DNA from: Ferruginibacter sp.
GTDB taxonomy: Bacteria > Bacteroidota > Bacteroidia > Chitinophagales > Chitinophagaceae
DNA: 64,000 bases
Assembly (NCBI RefSeq): GCF_028288465.1
Contig: NZ_JAQBNR010000004.1
Span: 1 to 64,000 of the forward strand
Direction of reading: 5' to 3'
The notes beneath the pieces are model-generated. The model searched no databases. It was not told the DNA's origin and was given only the letters and a program-made list of their open reading frames with translations. A program made the position numbers and the translations under genes. Positions 49,984 to 59,196 of the stretch are shown here, in pieces. Numbering within the stretch: the first letter of the stretch is position 1; each line of letters begins with the position of its first letter.

Positions 49984-51240
49984 ATGAAATTACTTACAAG
50001 AACCACTACTTATTATTTACTTTTTAGCCTGCCGCTATTGCTTTTGAGTGGTTTGTTTTTATACTACAGTATTGAAAGGGCACTGCAGCATGAAGTTGAT
50101 GAAGAATTAGAAAACAGCAAAGTGATATGGATACAACACTTAAACAATTTGCCGGCAGATAAAGATATACTGGAATTAAATAACCCCTACGTACAAATAG
50201 AAAAAACCAATATAGCTCCGGCCAGCAATTATTATTCTGATACACTGGTATACGAGCCGCTGGAAAATGGAAAAGACCCGTACAGAAATCTTACTGTTTT
50301 TATTAATCATAACAATCAACATTATAAACTCTCTTTTCAACGCTCAGTACTGGAACACAAAGCAGTTTTTAAAAAATTGATTCTATTGATGATTTATGTT
50401 TTTGGTGGCTTACTGCTGCTATTTTTAATGATCAATTTTTATATCAATAAAAAGTTATGGAAACCTTTCAATACCTCGCTGCAAAAAATAACTACACTCA
50501 ACATGCAACAACTGCAGCAGGTACATTTTGATGCAGTAGCTATCAGTGAATTTAATGCACTGAATAATTCCCTCAATGCCATGACAAAAAAAATGCAGGG
50601 TGATTACCTTTCGATGAAAACCTTCACCCAAAATGCAAGTCATGAAATACAGACACCGCTGGCCATCATTCAGTCGAAACTGGAATTACTGATGCAGGAT
50701 AATTTGCTTACGGAACAGCAAATTGTTGCTATCTCATCTGCCTTTGAAGCTACACAACGATTGAGTAAACTAAACCAGGCTTTATTGCTGATTACAAAAA
50801 TTGAAAATAATCAATTTGAAGCCAGCGAAGCGCTGAGTGTAAAAGGTGTTGTAGAAAAATACCGCTCATTTTTTGCAGAATTACTGGATCAAAAAAAGAT
50901 AACGGTTAGTGTAAACGTACATGGTGACTGGCTATTAAGCATTCATCCTTTGCTGGCAGATATGTTGATATCAAATTTGTTTAGCAACGCCATCAGGTAT
51001 AGCAGCCAGGGAAGCAATATTACCGTTGAAATTAATCAGGATAGCTTTGAAATTATTAATACCAGTACGTTGCCGTCAATTGACGCAACACGGTTATTTC
51101 AGCGCTTTGTAAAACACGATAGTACAACAGGCAATGGGCTGGGCCTTGCCATTGTAAAAGAAATTTGTGATACAAACGCTATTAATATCCGCTATACACA
51201 TAACAATACAACTCACCGCTTTAAACTCACTGCTTCCTGA
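49984..51240 (+). CDS. Two-component sensor histidine kinase
   Basis: 418 residues. Membrane helix near residues 11-30, a periplasmic sensor of about 100 residues without a known domain, helix 2 near 132-152, then HisKA with His220 in TFTQNASHEIQTPLAII and an HATPase with ISNLFSNAIRYSS and HDSTTGNGLGLAIVKEICD. Partner of the response regulator upstream (12-nt gap). The sensor stimulus is unknown. The PAP2 gene begins 13 nt later. Confidence 0.9.
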   Translation: MKLLTRTTTYYLLFSLPLLLLSGLFLYYSIERALQHEVDEELENSKVIWIQHLNNLPADKDILELNNPYVQIEKTNIAPASNYYSDTLVYEPLENGKDPYRNLTVFINHNNQHYKLSFQRSVLEHKAVFKKLILLMIYVFGGLLLLFLMINFYINKKLWKPFNTSLQKITTLNMQQLQQVHFDAVAISEFNALNNSLNAMTKKMQGDYLSMKTFTQNASHEIQTPLAIIQSKLELLMQDNLLTEQQIVAISSAFEATQRLSKLNQALLLITKIENNQFEASEALSVKGVVEKYRSFFAELLDQKKITVSVNVHGDWLLSIHPLLADMLISNLFSNAIRYSSQGSNITVEINQDSFEIINTSTLPSIDATRLFQRFVKHDSTTGNGLGLAIVKEICDTNAINIRYTHNNTTHRFKLTAS

Positions 51241-51253
51241 AAATTTTTACGCA

Positions 51254-51913
51254 ATGAAAAAAAGGCTACAGCTTTTAGCAAATCAACTTACACAGAAATC
51301 GCTTTTGATAGCATGTTTACTTATCATCTTTCTTTTTCTTTTTGCATTGATCACGCATGAAGTGGTTTTTGAAAATGAAGCATCGTTTGATAGCAAGACG
51401 ATTCATTTCCTTTCAATGCACTCGTCCCCTGCTATCATCAAGATAATGCGAGGTGTTACTTTTTTAGGCTCTTTTTACTTTCTGGCACCAGCCTATTCAC
51501 TGCTGATAGCATATCTTTTGTTGCACAAAAAAACAACGTATGGAATCAGTATATTGGCGATTGCAGTTAGCAGTACCCTGGTACTGTTTGGGTTAAAACT
51601 TCTTTTTCGCCGTCATCGGCCGGCCTTGCCTTTAATACAGGATATAGCCGGTTATAGCTTCCCCAGCGGGCATGCCCTTTCTGCGTTTATCTTTTGCAGT
51701 ATTTTAAGTTACCAGGTGTCATTAACCTCTTTGCGGATAATATGGAAATGGATATTGATAGCACTGTTCATGTCTGTAGCTATTGCTATTGGCATTAGCA
51801 GGATTGTATTGAATGTGCATTACGCCACAGATGTATTGGCAAGCTTTTGCCTGGGAATCGTATGGGTTTTACTGTCGTTTGAAATATTTAAAAAATGGCA
51901 CCGTCAACCGTAA
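51254..51913 (+). CDS. PAP2-family membrane phosphatase
   Basis: 219 residues with about six membrane helices. The three PAP2 motifs are complete: KLLFRRHRP, YSFPSGHALSA and SRIVLNVHYATDVLA. Probably acts on phosphatidic acid, phosphatidylglycerol phosphate or undecaprenyl pyrophosphate; it cannot be resolved by sequence. ATG 51254 lies 13 nt after the kinase stop, making it the third gene of the operon; the longer frame to 51167 overlaps the kinase and has no family residues. Confidence 0.9.
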   Translation: MKKRLQLLANQLTQKSLLIACLLIIFLFLFALITHEVVFENEASFDSKTIHFLSMHSSPAIIKIMRGVTFLGSFYFLAPAYSLLIAYLLLHKKTTYGISILAIAVSSTLVLFGLKLLFRRHRPALPLIQDIAGYSFPSGHALSAFIFCSILSYQVSLTSLRIIWKWILIALFMSVAIAIGISRIVLNVHYATDVLASFCLGIVWVLLSFEIFKKWHRQP

Positions 51914-51972
51914 TATGGCAATAATTCTTTAAGAAGACAGAATGCAATAAGCCAGCACCGTTTTATTCCTGT

Positions 51973-52386
51973 TTAAAAAATCATCACAACTGTTCCGGCA
52001 ATAATCAGCAACGCCCCTATAGCGGTTTTTATAGTTAAAGCTTCGCCTAAAAATATTACCGAAAGAATGATGGTAAGGGCAACACTTAATTTATCTACCG
52101 GTGCTACCTGAGACACTTTTCCTATCTGTAGCGCCTTAAAATAAAATATCCACGAGAGGCCGGTTGCAACGCCGGAAATAATTAAAAAAATAAGGTTGTG
52201 TTTGGATAAAGTGGCCAATCCTTTTGCCTCACCCCTTGCCAGCACAATACCCCAGGCCACCAATAAAATAATAATGGTACGTATAGCCGTAGCCAGGTTA
52301 GAGTTTACATTGGTAATACCCACCTTGGCAAAAATAGCGGTAAGTGATGCAAACAAAGCAGACAACAATGCATAAATCCACCACAT
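51973..52386 (-). CDS. Half-length EamA (DMT) transporter
   Basis: 137 residues, five membrane helices (WWIYALLSALFASLTAIFAKVG, LATAIRTIIILLVAWGIVLAR, NLIFLIISGVATGLSWIFYFKAL, and so on). This is a single EamA repeat of the drug/metabolite transporter superfamily; such half-size proteins act as dimers. ATG 52386 is preferred because the open frame to 52443 would overlap the RND gene and adds a non-family tail. It is probably the last gene of the efflux cluster; its substrate is unknown. Confidence 0.85.
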   Translation of the reverse strand: MWWIYALLSALFASLTAIFAKVGITNVNSNLATAIRTIIILLVAWGIVLARGEAKGLATLSKHNLIFLIISGVATGLSWIFYFKALQIGKVSQVAPVDKLSVALTIILSVIFLGEALTIKTAIGALLIIAGTVVMIF

Positions 52387-52439
52387 AAGTATAGTTTTTT
52401 GATAAGAAAATAGCCTTTTTCCAACTGCAAAAATCACCA

Positions 52440-55400
52440 TCAATTTTTACGGTGTATCAGTCTTAAAAATGAGGGCAACACTATCAGTAACAAAGGCAGT
52501 GCCACACATAAACCGCCAATAACGGCAATGGCTAAAGGTTGGTGCAATTGAGCACCTGCACCCAGCCCCAATGCCAGCGGTAATAAGGCTATAATGGCTG
52601 CACTGGCAGTCATTAATTTGGGCCTGAGCCTGGCCGCAATGGCGAAAACAATGCTTTGCTCTGTGTTCATAGTAAGCCTCGCCTGTGCAAATTGCTGGTA
52701 GGTAAAAATGGAGTTTTCTCCGATAATCCCCAAAATCATGATGATGCCGGTGTAACTGCCGACGTTTAATGGTGTGTGGGTGAGATAGAGTGCCAGCAAG
52801 CATCCTGCCACGCCCAACACCGCTAAAACAATAATAACAAAGGACACAATAAAATCGCGAAATAAAACCAACAATACAATAAATACCAATAGACAAGCCG
52901 TTAATAAAATAATCAGCAATTCGCTGAAAGCTTTTTGCTGCTCAGCGTAAGAACCGCCATATTCAACATGGTAGCCTTGCGGCAGCGATAATTTTTGCTG
53001 CATGTTTTGCTGAATCTCTTTCAAGGTACTACCCAAATCGCGGTTCTCCAGCCTGGCTGTTACTACACCAATCATTTTTTGATTTTCTCTTTCTATTTCG
53101 GCTACACCTTTTTCCAGGCGAATGGTGGCTACTGTGCTGATGGGCTTTAGTGACCCATTGGGCAATAAAATATTACCCGCATTTAAGGAGCTTACGGTGG
53201 TACGCAATGCATTGGGATAGATCATACGGATGTTCACCAACTGCTCCCTTTCCATCACGGTACTGATCACATTGCCTTCCAGCTGCGTTTGCAACTGAAA
53301 CTGAAAATCGGTCGGCGTAATTCCAAATTGCGCAAGTCTCGCTACATTCGGCTGAACCATTACCTGCGGACCGGCAATTACAATTCCATCAAAAACATCT
53401 GCAGTGCCATTTACACCCCGTACAATATCTGCAACTTGCTTAGACAGTGCCTCCAGTGTTTGCCGGTTATCGCCGTACACTTTTATTTCAACAGGTTGTA
53501 CACTGGTCATCAGGTCTCCCAGCATATCACCAATCACCTGCCCAAAATCAACTTTTAATTGAGGCAGGGTGGCTTCAATTTTTGCCCGCAAGTCTGCCGA
53601 TACATCATCTGTAGTTTTACTCCGTTTCTTTTTTAATTGTATCAGGTAATCGCCGCGATTGGGTTCCGTAATAAAAAATCCCATTTGAGTACCAAGGCGA
53701 CGGCTGTAACTTGCTACCTCAGGCTGCTGCTGAATGATTTGGTCCACCTCTTTCAGCATGCGGTCTGTCTCGTCCAATGTGGTACCTGGCGGGCTGCTGA
53801 AGTCAAGCACAATCCCGCCTTCATCCATTTCGGGTAAAAAGCCGGACGGCAGTTTGCCGGGCAATAGATAAACTACTGCAGCACATGCCACGGCAAATAG
53901 AACACCTATCCATGCATGCCTCACAAAGAAGCGTATCCATCTTCCCCGCTCCTGCTGCTTTATTGCTGCAACTGGATTATTTAGTATTTTGACAGGCTTA
54001 TCCTTTGGACTAAATAATAAAAACAATGCGGGCAGTACCAACCAGGTAATAAAGAAAGAAACTGTTAAAGTGATGATCATTGTAAAAGCCAGCACCTTAA
54101 AATAAGCACCGGCAACTCCGCTCATTAAAATGAAAGGAATAAAAATCACGATTGTGCTAAGCGATGATCCTACCATTGCAGGCAACAAATAATGAATGGC
54201 CTTGCCCACAATTACAGACATGGTTTCCTCCGGATGTTCTTCGTGACTGCGATGTATTTGCTCTACTACAATTACGGCGTCGTCAATCATCAGCCCGATG
54301 GCAGCAGCAATGGCGCCGAGTGTCATAATATTAAACGTATAACCAACTGCGTTCAGCACCACCAGCGTTAAAGCAAGTGTGGAGGGTATTGTAAGCAATA
54401 AAACCAAACTGGATTTAAGTGATCGCAAAAAAACAACCACCACAACAATAGCCAGTACAATACCAATCCACAAAACATCTTTAATACTCTGCACACTGTC
54501 CTGTACAAAATCTGCCTGCAAATAGTAAGGCCTTATTTTTACATCTTTCGGCAAAATTCTTTCCAACTCTTTTACCTTTTGCAATACGCCATTGTTCACA
54601 TCAATCAGGTTGGCAGAGGGTTGTTTTATCACCGCAATCAATGGCACATCCTTTCCGTTGGCATTGATCTTAATGTATTCTTTCATCTCCGCTATCTGCA
54701 CTGTTGCAACATCTTTCAGCAGCACAATTCTTTTGGCTGAATTCAACACAATTAAATTTTCCAGCTCGCCTTTTCCATTTACGGCATTGTCAGTAAGCGT
54801 TAGGTATAACCTGTTATAATCGCTGATATAACCGTTGGACTGCAATACATTTGACTGACCCACCACCGTGGCAATCTGCTGCGGCGTTATGCCTGCCTGG
54901 GTCAGTTTATCGGGGTTTAATATTAACTGGTATTCCTTTGTTTTGCCGCCAATGACTGCTACATCCGCAACGCCAGGGGTTGCCGCAAGAAAAGGCTTTA
55001 TTTGCAGTTGTGCTATTTTTTTTAACTCCACCTGGCTTCGGTTACTCTCAACCGAAAATCCCATCACCGGCAAAATTGAAGGATTCATTTTTTCTACCGT
55101 AATCTGCGTACCGGTCAACAGGTTTCCTCTTATTTCATTGATAAGCGATTCCATTTGCAGTTTTGCCAAATCAACATTGGCGTTCCACTTTAAAAACACA
55201 GAAATTTCACAACTGCCTCTTGATGTAGTACTGCGGATATAGTCAAGGCCCTCCGTTCGTTTGATGACATTTTCCAGCGGAATGGTAACTGTTGTCATCA
55301 TCTTATCAACCGGCTGCTGGCCTGCGTCTGCAATTACTTTTAATTTAGGAAAAGTAATATCAGGAAAAAGCCCCGTCTTTAAAGTGGAGTAGCTATAAAT

Positions 55401-55469
55401 ACCCGCCAGTATCAGCAATACAGCCAATCCAAGCAAAGGCTTTTTATAATGCGTGTGAAATTGTTTCAT
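52440..55469 (-). CDS. RND-family efflux transporter permease
   Basis: 1009 residues, 12 membrane helices. Seen: N-terminal VLLILAGIYSYSTLKTGLFPDITFPKL, porter domain, helix 4 GAIAAAIGLMIDDAVIVVEQIHRSHEE with the proton-relay Asp pair, and a second half with PLNVGSYTGIIMILGIIGENSIF and RLRPKLMTASAAIIALLPLALGLG. Probably a proton-driven tripartite exporter with the adaptor and TolC protein upstream. Metal versus drug substrate cannot be told. It starts 183 nt after the adaptor stop, with the repeat at 55540 in between. Confidence 0.92.
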   Translation of the reverse strand: MKQFHTHYKKPLLGLAVLLILAGIYSYSTLKTGLFPDITFPKLKVIADAGQQPVDKMMTTVTIPLENVIKRTEGLDYIRSTTSRGSCEISVFLKWNANVDLAKLQMESLINEIRGNLLTGTQITVEKMNPSILPVMGFSVESNRSQVELKKIAQLQIKPFLAATPGVADVAVIGGKTKEYQLILNPDKLTQAGITPQQIATVVGQSNVLQSNGYISDYNRLYLTLTDNAVNGKGELENLIVLNSAKRIVLLKDVATVQIAEMKEYIKINANGKDVPLIAVIKQPSANLIDVNNGVLQKVKELERILPKDVKIRPYYLQADFVQDSVQSIKDVLWIGIVLAIVVVVVFLRSLKSSLVLLLTIPSTLALTLVVLNAVGYTFNIMTLGAIAAAIGLMIDDAVIVVEQIHRSHEEHPEETMSVIVGKAIHYLLPAMVGSSLSTIVIFIPFILMSGVAGAYFKVLAFTMIITLTVSFFITWLVLPALFLLFSPKDKPVKILNNPVAAIKQQERGRWIRFFVRHAWIGVLFAVACAAVVYLLPGKLPSGFLPEMDEGGIVLDFSSPPGTTLDETDRMLKEVDQIIQQQPEVASYSRRLGTQMGFFITEPNRGDYLIQLKKKRSKTTDDVSADLRAKIEATLPQLKVDFGQVIGDMLGDLMTSVQPVEIKVYGDNRQTLEALSKQVADIVRGVNGTADVFDGIVIAGPQVMVQPNVARLAQFGITPTDFQFQLQTQLEGNVISTVMEREQLVNIRMIYPNALRTTVSSLNAGNILLPNGSLKPISTVATIRLEKGVAEIERENQKMIGVVTARLENRDLGSTLKEIQQNMQQKLSLPQGYHVEYGGSYAEQQKAFSELLIILLTACLLVFIVLLVLFRDFIVSFVIIVLAVLGVAGCLLALYLTHTPLNVGSYTGIIMILGIIGENSIFTYQQFAQARLTMNTEQSIVFAIAARLRPKLMTASAAIIALLPLALGLGAGAQLHQPLAIAVIGGLCVALPLLLIVLPSFLRLIHRKN

Positions 55470-55539
55470 TCAATTTGTATAACCTGCTATACCGGCTTTT
55501 TATAAAATATTATTGTTGTCCCAACGAAAGCACCATGTT

Positions 55540-55568
55540 GATCATTGGAGGCGTCGCACTCGTGTACA
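55540..55568 (+). repeat. GCGTCGC dispersed repeat, copy D
   Basis: GATCATTGGAGGCGTCGCAC then TCGTGTACA. It shares the core GCGTCGCACTC and the downstream TGAAC word with copy C. It lies between the adaptor and RND genes of the efflux operon. Confidence 0.6.
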
Positions 55569-55652
55569 TGCTATCCTTGCTGAACTTCCTGCTTACGCCA
55601 GCTTATTTATCACAGATAAAAGCAAAAAATCAGTAAGACATTTTACGATCAG

Positions 55653-56579
55653 TTATTTTTCTATATTGACCAATGCAGAATCAGCCAACCCATATCCTCC
55701 TTTTACAATTATTTTATCATTGATACTAATGCCCGACTCCACTTCTTTTAAAGAATCATTTTGCGAACCAACCGTGATGGGCACCCGAACCGCCATTGAA
55801 TCATTGGCCAGTTTCATCACCCAAAATTCATCCTGTGTTTCATTGGTTTGAATCGCTGTCAATGGCAGACAAAGCACATTTGTTTTTTGTTTCATTGGTA
55901 TCCGTACCAGCAGGTTCATATTCTCCGGTAATTTTTCGCTGGCAGGTAACTGAATAAAATACTGTTGTGTTTGTGATGCGGGATCAATTACAGGAACACT
56001 CAGTGTGATGGCGGTATTTATTTTTTTCCCATCTGGCAATACTACCTGGCAACTACGACCATTATAAACATACGCGTGGTATTCATAGGGCACGTTAACA
56101 GAAAGCACCAGGGAAGAAGGAATTGTAATAGTGGCCAGCACATCACCTTCATTTACAAAATCACCGTTAATATAATTCACCGCGGTAATAAAACCGGCAG
56201 CACTGGTTACAATCTTAATAGGTTGCTGAAATTGTTTGAGCGAAGGCTCCCGTTGGTCGATATTTTTTAACGCATCCTGTTCCTTTGTTTTAATGTTACA
56301 AAAAACTGAACCCGAAGAAATACGGTCACCAACCTTCCAGGGAATATTAATAATGTACCCGGCAATATTAGCCCGTACAACTACCTTTTTTTGAAAAACC
56401 GTATTTCCATTTAATTCCAGAAAATCTGTAAGTGATTGCTTCACCGGCTTCACAACCGTAACATTGGTTTTTATGGCAGCTGGTGTCTCTTCTGTGGTAT
56501 TTTCCTTTTGCTTACATGTAACAACCCCGGCTGTTATTACAAAGAGGATGATTAAAGATCGGCGTAATTGCATCAGCAA
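55653..56579 (-). CDS. RND efflux periplasmic adaptor (membrane fusion protein)
   Basis: 308 residues, shorter than the usual 350-400. Leader with GVVTC, Cys near residue 22, suggests a lipoprotein anchor. Lipoyl/barrel-sandwich halves are visible: VVRANIAGYIINIPWKVGDRISSGSVFC (in part) and TSAAGFITAVNYINGDFVNEGDVLATI; the coiled-coil hairpin is short (EQDALKNIDQREPSLKQFQQ), which accounts for the small size. C-terminal beta-barrel and MP domains follow (VPITVGSQNDSLKEVESGISINDKIIVKGGYGL, in part). It starts 6 nt after the TolC-family stop, so they are coupled. Confidence 0.88.
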   Translation of the reverse strand: MLMQLRRSLIILFVITAGVVTCKQKENTTEETPAAIKTNVTVVKPVKQSLTDFLELNGNTVFQKKVVVRANIAGYIINIPWKVGDRISSGSVFCNIKTKEQDALKNIDQREPSLKQFQQPIKIVTSAAGFITAVNYINGDFVNEGDVLATITIPSSLVLSVNVPYEYHAYVYNGRSCQVVLPDGKKINTAITLSVPVIDPASQTQQYFIQLPASEKLPENMNLLVRIPMKQKTNVLCLPLTAIQTNETQDEFWVMKLANDSMAVRVPITVGSQNDSLKEVESGISINDKIIVKGGYGLADSALVNIEK

Positions 56580-56585
56580 AATAGT

Positions 56586-57863
56586 TTACCAGTTATAATA
56601 ATTGTATTGATTGGTGTACAATAAAACATTGGTAGAGGCCAGCGCTTTATTTTTTTGTGTTACAGCATAATCCTGCAAAGCGTTGATATAATCCATCACA
56701 GAAACCTGGCCCCTTATCACTTTATCTTTAATAATATCGAGTAGCAGTTCCTGCTTGTGTATCTGCTGATCAAGCAAGGTGATTGTTTGCTGCCATTGTA
56801 TTATTTGCTGTTTTGCATTGCGTAAATTATTTTGCTGCAATAGCGATGCATTATTGCGGTAAGCCTGCAGGTTAGTCAGCAACACACTATTTTGGCGCTC
56901 ATTTAATTTCTTTTGTTTGCCATCATAAATAGGCACCAGCAAATGCACACCAGCACTCAACCCGGCATTGCGAGGCAGGTTACTGATATCAGAGGAATAA
57001 ACGCCGGTGGAACCCATGGCACTTACCTGCGTTTTGTATTTTATATTAAACACATTTTGCTGTGCCACCAGGTTCAGACTGTCAAGACGGAATTTTTGAG
57101 CGTAATAATATTCATCTGGTGCAGGCTGTAACCTTATTTGCGGAGGTGCCAGTTCAAAAATTGCAGTATCAGCAATTGCTGCTAGACTTTTCAGTAACCC
57201 GATGCCATTAATGTATGCAAACTGTAGTTGCAGCAAATCGTTGAGACTGGTGGTTTGCTGAATATCAAGCAAGAGATAATCATTTTGTTGCAACAGGCCC
57301 TGTTTCACCAATGCGGTTACAAAAGGTTTACGGGATTCAAGCTGATCGATAATTTTTTGCAGGTAATCCGTTTGCTGTTTAAACTGGTAAGTGATAATGT
57401 ACTGATCAATGATAGATTTTTTTAAATCCTGCTCCAGCTGCCTGCGGCTAAAAGCAGTTATATCGCTCTGTATTTTATTTTGATCGTACAAAGGCTTTAT
57501 AAGTGCTTTATTAAAAATGGGGATTGACACGTTGAGTTGGCCTGCATACAAACCTCCATTAGTTAAAGCAGCATCATACCCTATTGCCTTGGGCGATGGA
57601 TTGGGTGTAACAGCGATAACACGCCCATTGTTAAAAAAGAGAGGTGCAAAAATATAATCGGCGGTAAAATTTACCTGTGGCTTTTTATTTTGTGCGGTAA
57701 TGATTTCATTTTGTATTTTAAAAAACTGTTGCAGGTTGGTGTTTTCAATTAGTGAAGGAGTATTTTGTAATCCTGCCTCAATAAAATATTCTACAGTCTT
57801 GCTTTGTGCTCGCAAAAGAAAGGGCAGTGAAAAAAATGCCACCAGTAAACTTATTTTATACAT
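56586..57863 (-). CDS. TolC-family outer-membrane efflux protein
   Basis: 425 residues. Signal peptide MYKISLLVAFFSLPFLLRA and two outer-membrane-factor repeats, each with long helices and short barrel strands (NKKPQVNFTADYIFAPLFF, GGLYAGQLNVSIPIFNKALIKP, and AGVHLLVPIYDGKQKKLNERQNS). It forms the outer channel of the tripartite pump. ATG 57863 fits the signal peptide; the longer frame has a TTG start without family residues. First gene of the operon: TolC, adaptor, RND, EamA. Confidence 0.9.
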   Translation of the reverse strand: MYKISLLVAFFSLPFLLRAQSKTVEYFIEAGLQNTPSLIENTNLQQFFKIQNEIITAQNKKPQVNFTADYIFAPLFFNNGRVIAVTPNPSPKAIGYDAALTNGGLYAGQLNVSIPIFNKALIKPLYDQNKIQSDITAFSRRQLEQDLKKSIIDQYIITYQFKQQTDYLQKIIDQLESRKPFVTALVKQGLLQQNDYLLLDIQQTTSLNDLLQLQFAYINGIGLLKSLAAIADTAIFELAPPQIRLQPAPDEYYYAQKFRLDSLNLVAQQNVFNIKYKTQVSAMGSTGVYSSDISNLPRNAGLSAGVHLLVPIYDGKQKKLNERQNSVLLTNLQAYRNNASLLQQNNLRNAKQQIIQWQQTITLLDQQIHKQELLLDIIKDKVIRGQVSVMDYINALQDYAVTQKNKALASTNVLLYTNQYNYYNW

Positions 57864-58165
57864 GAAAGTTTGCCTTTTGTTTTGATTCAAGTATGCACAA
57901 TTTAATATTTTCAATTGGTGTAACTAAGATTAATAACTCCAGCACGTTTATAATAATTACAATGGTAAAGGCTCATTCTGAAGAAATTCTGATTATTCGG
58001 TTTATTAAAAGCAAGTTCTTTAAAATCTTTACAATATAAAAATCAGATAGCTGCCTTATCAGACACATTGAGGTTATTAAATTAAAATAGCATTACCTTG
58101 TCAGGCAATGCTATTTTCCAAATCTTATTTTATCGAAACTACATAATTCGCCGGAGTGAATCAAC
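57864..58165. other. 302-nt spacer between the efflux operon and DUF2383 gene
   Basis: AT-rich, no coding frame. It must hold the efflux-operon promoter; I found no exact TAnnTTTG box on the minus strand. It contains the DUF2383 terminator at 58084-58117. Confidence 0.5.
58084..58117 (-). terminator. Intrinsic terminator of the DUF2383 gene
   Basis: 14-bp stem AAAATAGCATTACC / GGCAATGCTATTTT with one mismatch and a 6-nt loop; on the minus strand it ends in TTTT and an AT tract. It lies 48 nt after the stop. Confidence 0.85.
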
Positions 58166-58621
58166 CTATGCTGTCTGGTTTCTCAAATTTTTTATTTCGT
58201 CATGCGCACTTCGTAACAATTCCTGTTGTTCTCTTATCATGTCTTTTAAATAATGGGGAATATGTTCTTCAGTCAATGCATCCTGGTACGCTCTTTGGGC
58301 CGCATCTTCCCCGGCCTCGCAATTTGAAAGTATTGAATGAACATCATGGCCGGTGAAAAGCGCCTTGACATCCATCCAGGCCCGGTAAATTTTGCCGCTG
58401 GCCATGGTTCCTTCGGCCATTTCGCCGCCAAGCACCTGCACTTCCCTTCCCAGGGCATTGCGTAATTCCCGGCTTTCATCAATCATCTTTTCAAAAGTTA
58501 CCGAAAGGTCTGTATCATGCCCTTTCAATTCTTCAATTGCTTTTTCATAGCCAGCAATACGGTCATTATTGATCATAATAAGATCATTCAGCGTTTCTAT
58601 TGTTTCATTTTTGTTTTCCAT
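58166..58621 (-). CDS. PA2169-family four-helix-bundle protein (DUF2383)
   Basis: 151 residues, all alpha, ferritin-like. Seen: TIETLNDLIMINNDRIAGYEKAIEEL, FEKMIDESRELRNALGREV, GSGKIYRAWMDVKALF-like MASGKIYRAWMDVKALFTGHD, CEAGEDAAQRAYQDALTE and HYLKDMIREQQELLRSAHDEIKNLR. The family is linked to stress response in a few bacteria but has no known activity. The Glu/His pattern resembles metal sites of ferritin-like folds, but this is not shown. Single gene with its own terminator. Confidence 0.9.
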   Translation of the reverse strand: MENKNETIETLNDLIMINNDRIAGYEKAIEELKGHDTDLSVTFEKMIDESRELRNALGREVQVLGGEMAEGTMASGKIYRAWMDVKALFTGHDVHSILSNCEAGEDAAQRAYQDALTEEHIPHYLKDMIREQQELLRSAHDEIKNLRNQTA

Positions 58622-58858
58622 AATTGAAAGTTTTCTTACTGTGGCTTAAATTCCATGCCAGTTGTTGCCTTTAACTGCTTAATAATTTTCAATAATAATG
58701 ATTTCTTCATAATTGACAGGCCTTGCCAGAACCTGGGTCGAATAGTCTAATTAAAATGTACGGTAAGGTTTTCAGCTGAAATTAAATGCGTTGTTTTGAG
58801 CAATCTCTTACACAATGTAGCAACTCGAGTTCCCGGCAATAAAAATGACGTTTAACAG

Positions 58859-58937
58859 GGGGCTTTAATATCGGGGAGAAGACCTTGAAATGCCGTCCAC
58901 CGCGGCAGATACGAAAGCGATACTGTGTGAGGTATTG
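58859..58937 (-). pseudogene. Decayed tRNA-Met copy
   Basis: Plus-strand GGGGCTT-x-ATATCGGGGAG and then AGAC(C)TTGAA(A)TGCCG match the 3' half of the intact tRNA-Met and its 3' flank (59187-59225) with few changes, in the same orientation. The homology extends beyond the tRNA into the terminator half-site GGGGCTT. The 5' half is hardly recognisable except GAGGTATT at the position of GAGCTACC. The anticodon region is lost, so it cannot be functional. Confidence 0.5.
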
Positions 58938-59172
58938 TTTTTACAAAATCCCTGCTCACTCCCGTTTTCAGGATTTTTTTGCACGCCGTGTTTCTTTTTT
59001 ATTATTAAAATTTGGGGCGAAAATTAATACCCAAGGACGAATTTTGGTGTCCAATCTTTACCGAAATTACAATGGGATAATACTCTTTGGGCAATATTTT
59101 TCGTGAAACCTGTATACTGCTTGTGGTACCCGATGAATTTAATATGTAGACAGTTAGATCATGGCAATAATA

Positions 59173-59194
59173 AAGCCCCTTGTGAAAGGGGCTT
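59173..59194 (-). terminator. Terminator of tRNA-Met
   Basis: Perfect 9-bp stem AAGCCCCTT / AAGGGGCTT with a 4-nt loop, 2 nt after the tRNA 3' end; on the minus strand it is followed by TATTATT. Confidence 0.85.
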
Positions 59195-59196
59195 AG

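Larger units (their letters stand above)
58622..59196. other. 575-nt spacer holding a tRNA remnant
   Basis: No supported protein gene. A 73-codon plus-strand frame at 58885-59106 runs over the tRNA remnant and looks like chance. The spacer contains the decayed tRNA-Met copy (58859-58937) and the tRNA terminator (59173-59194). Confidence 0.6.

Noticed and set aside
58885-59106. 73-codon plus-strand frame
   Set aside because: Overlaps the tRNA remnant, no family features and no promoter box; probably chance.
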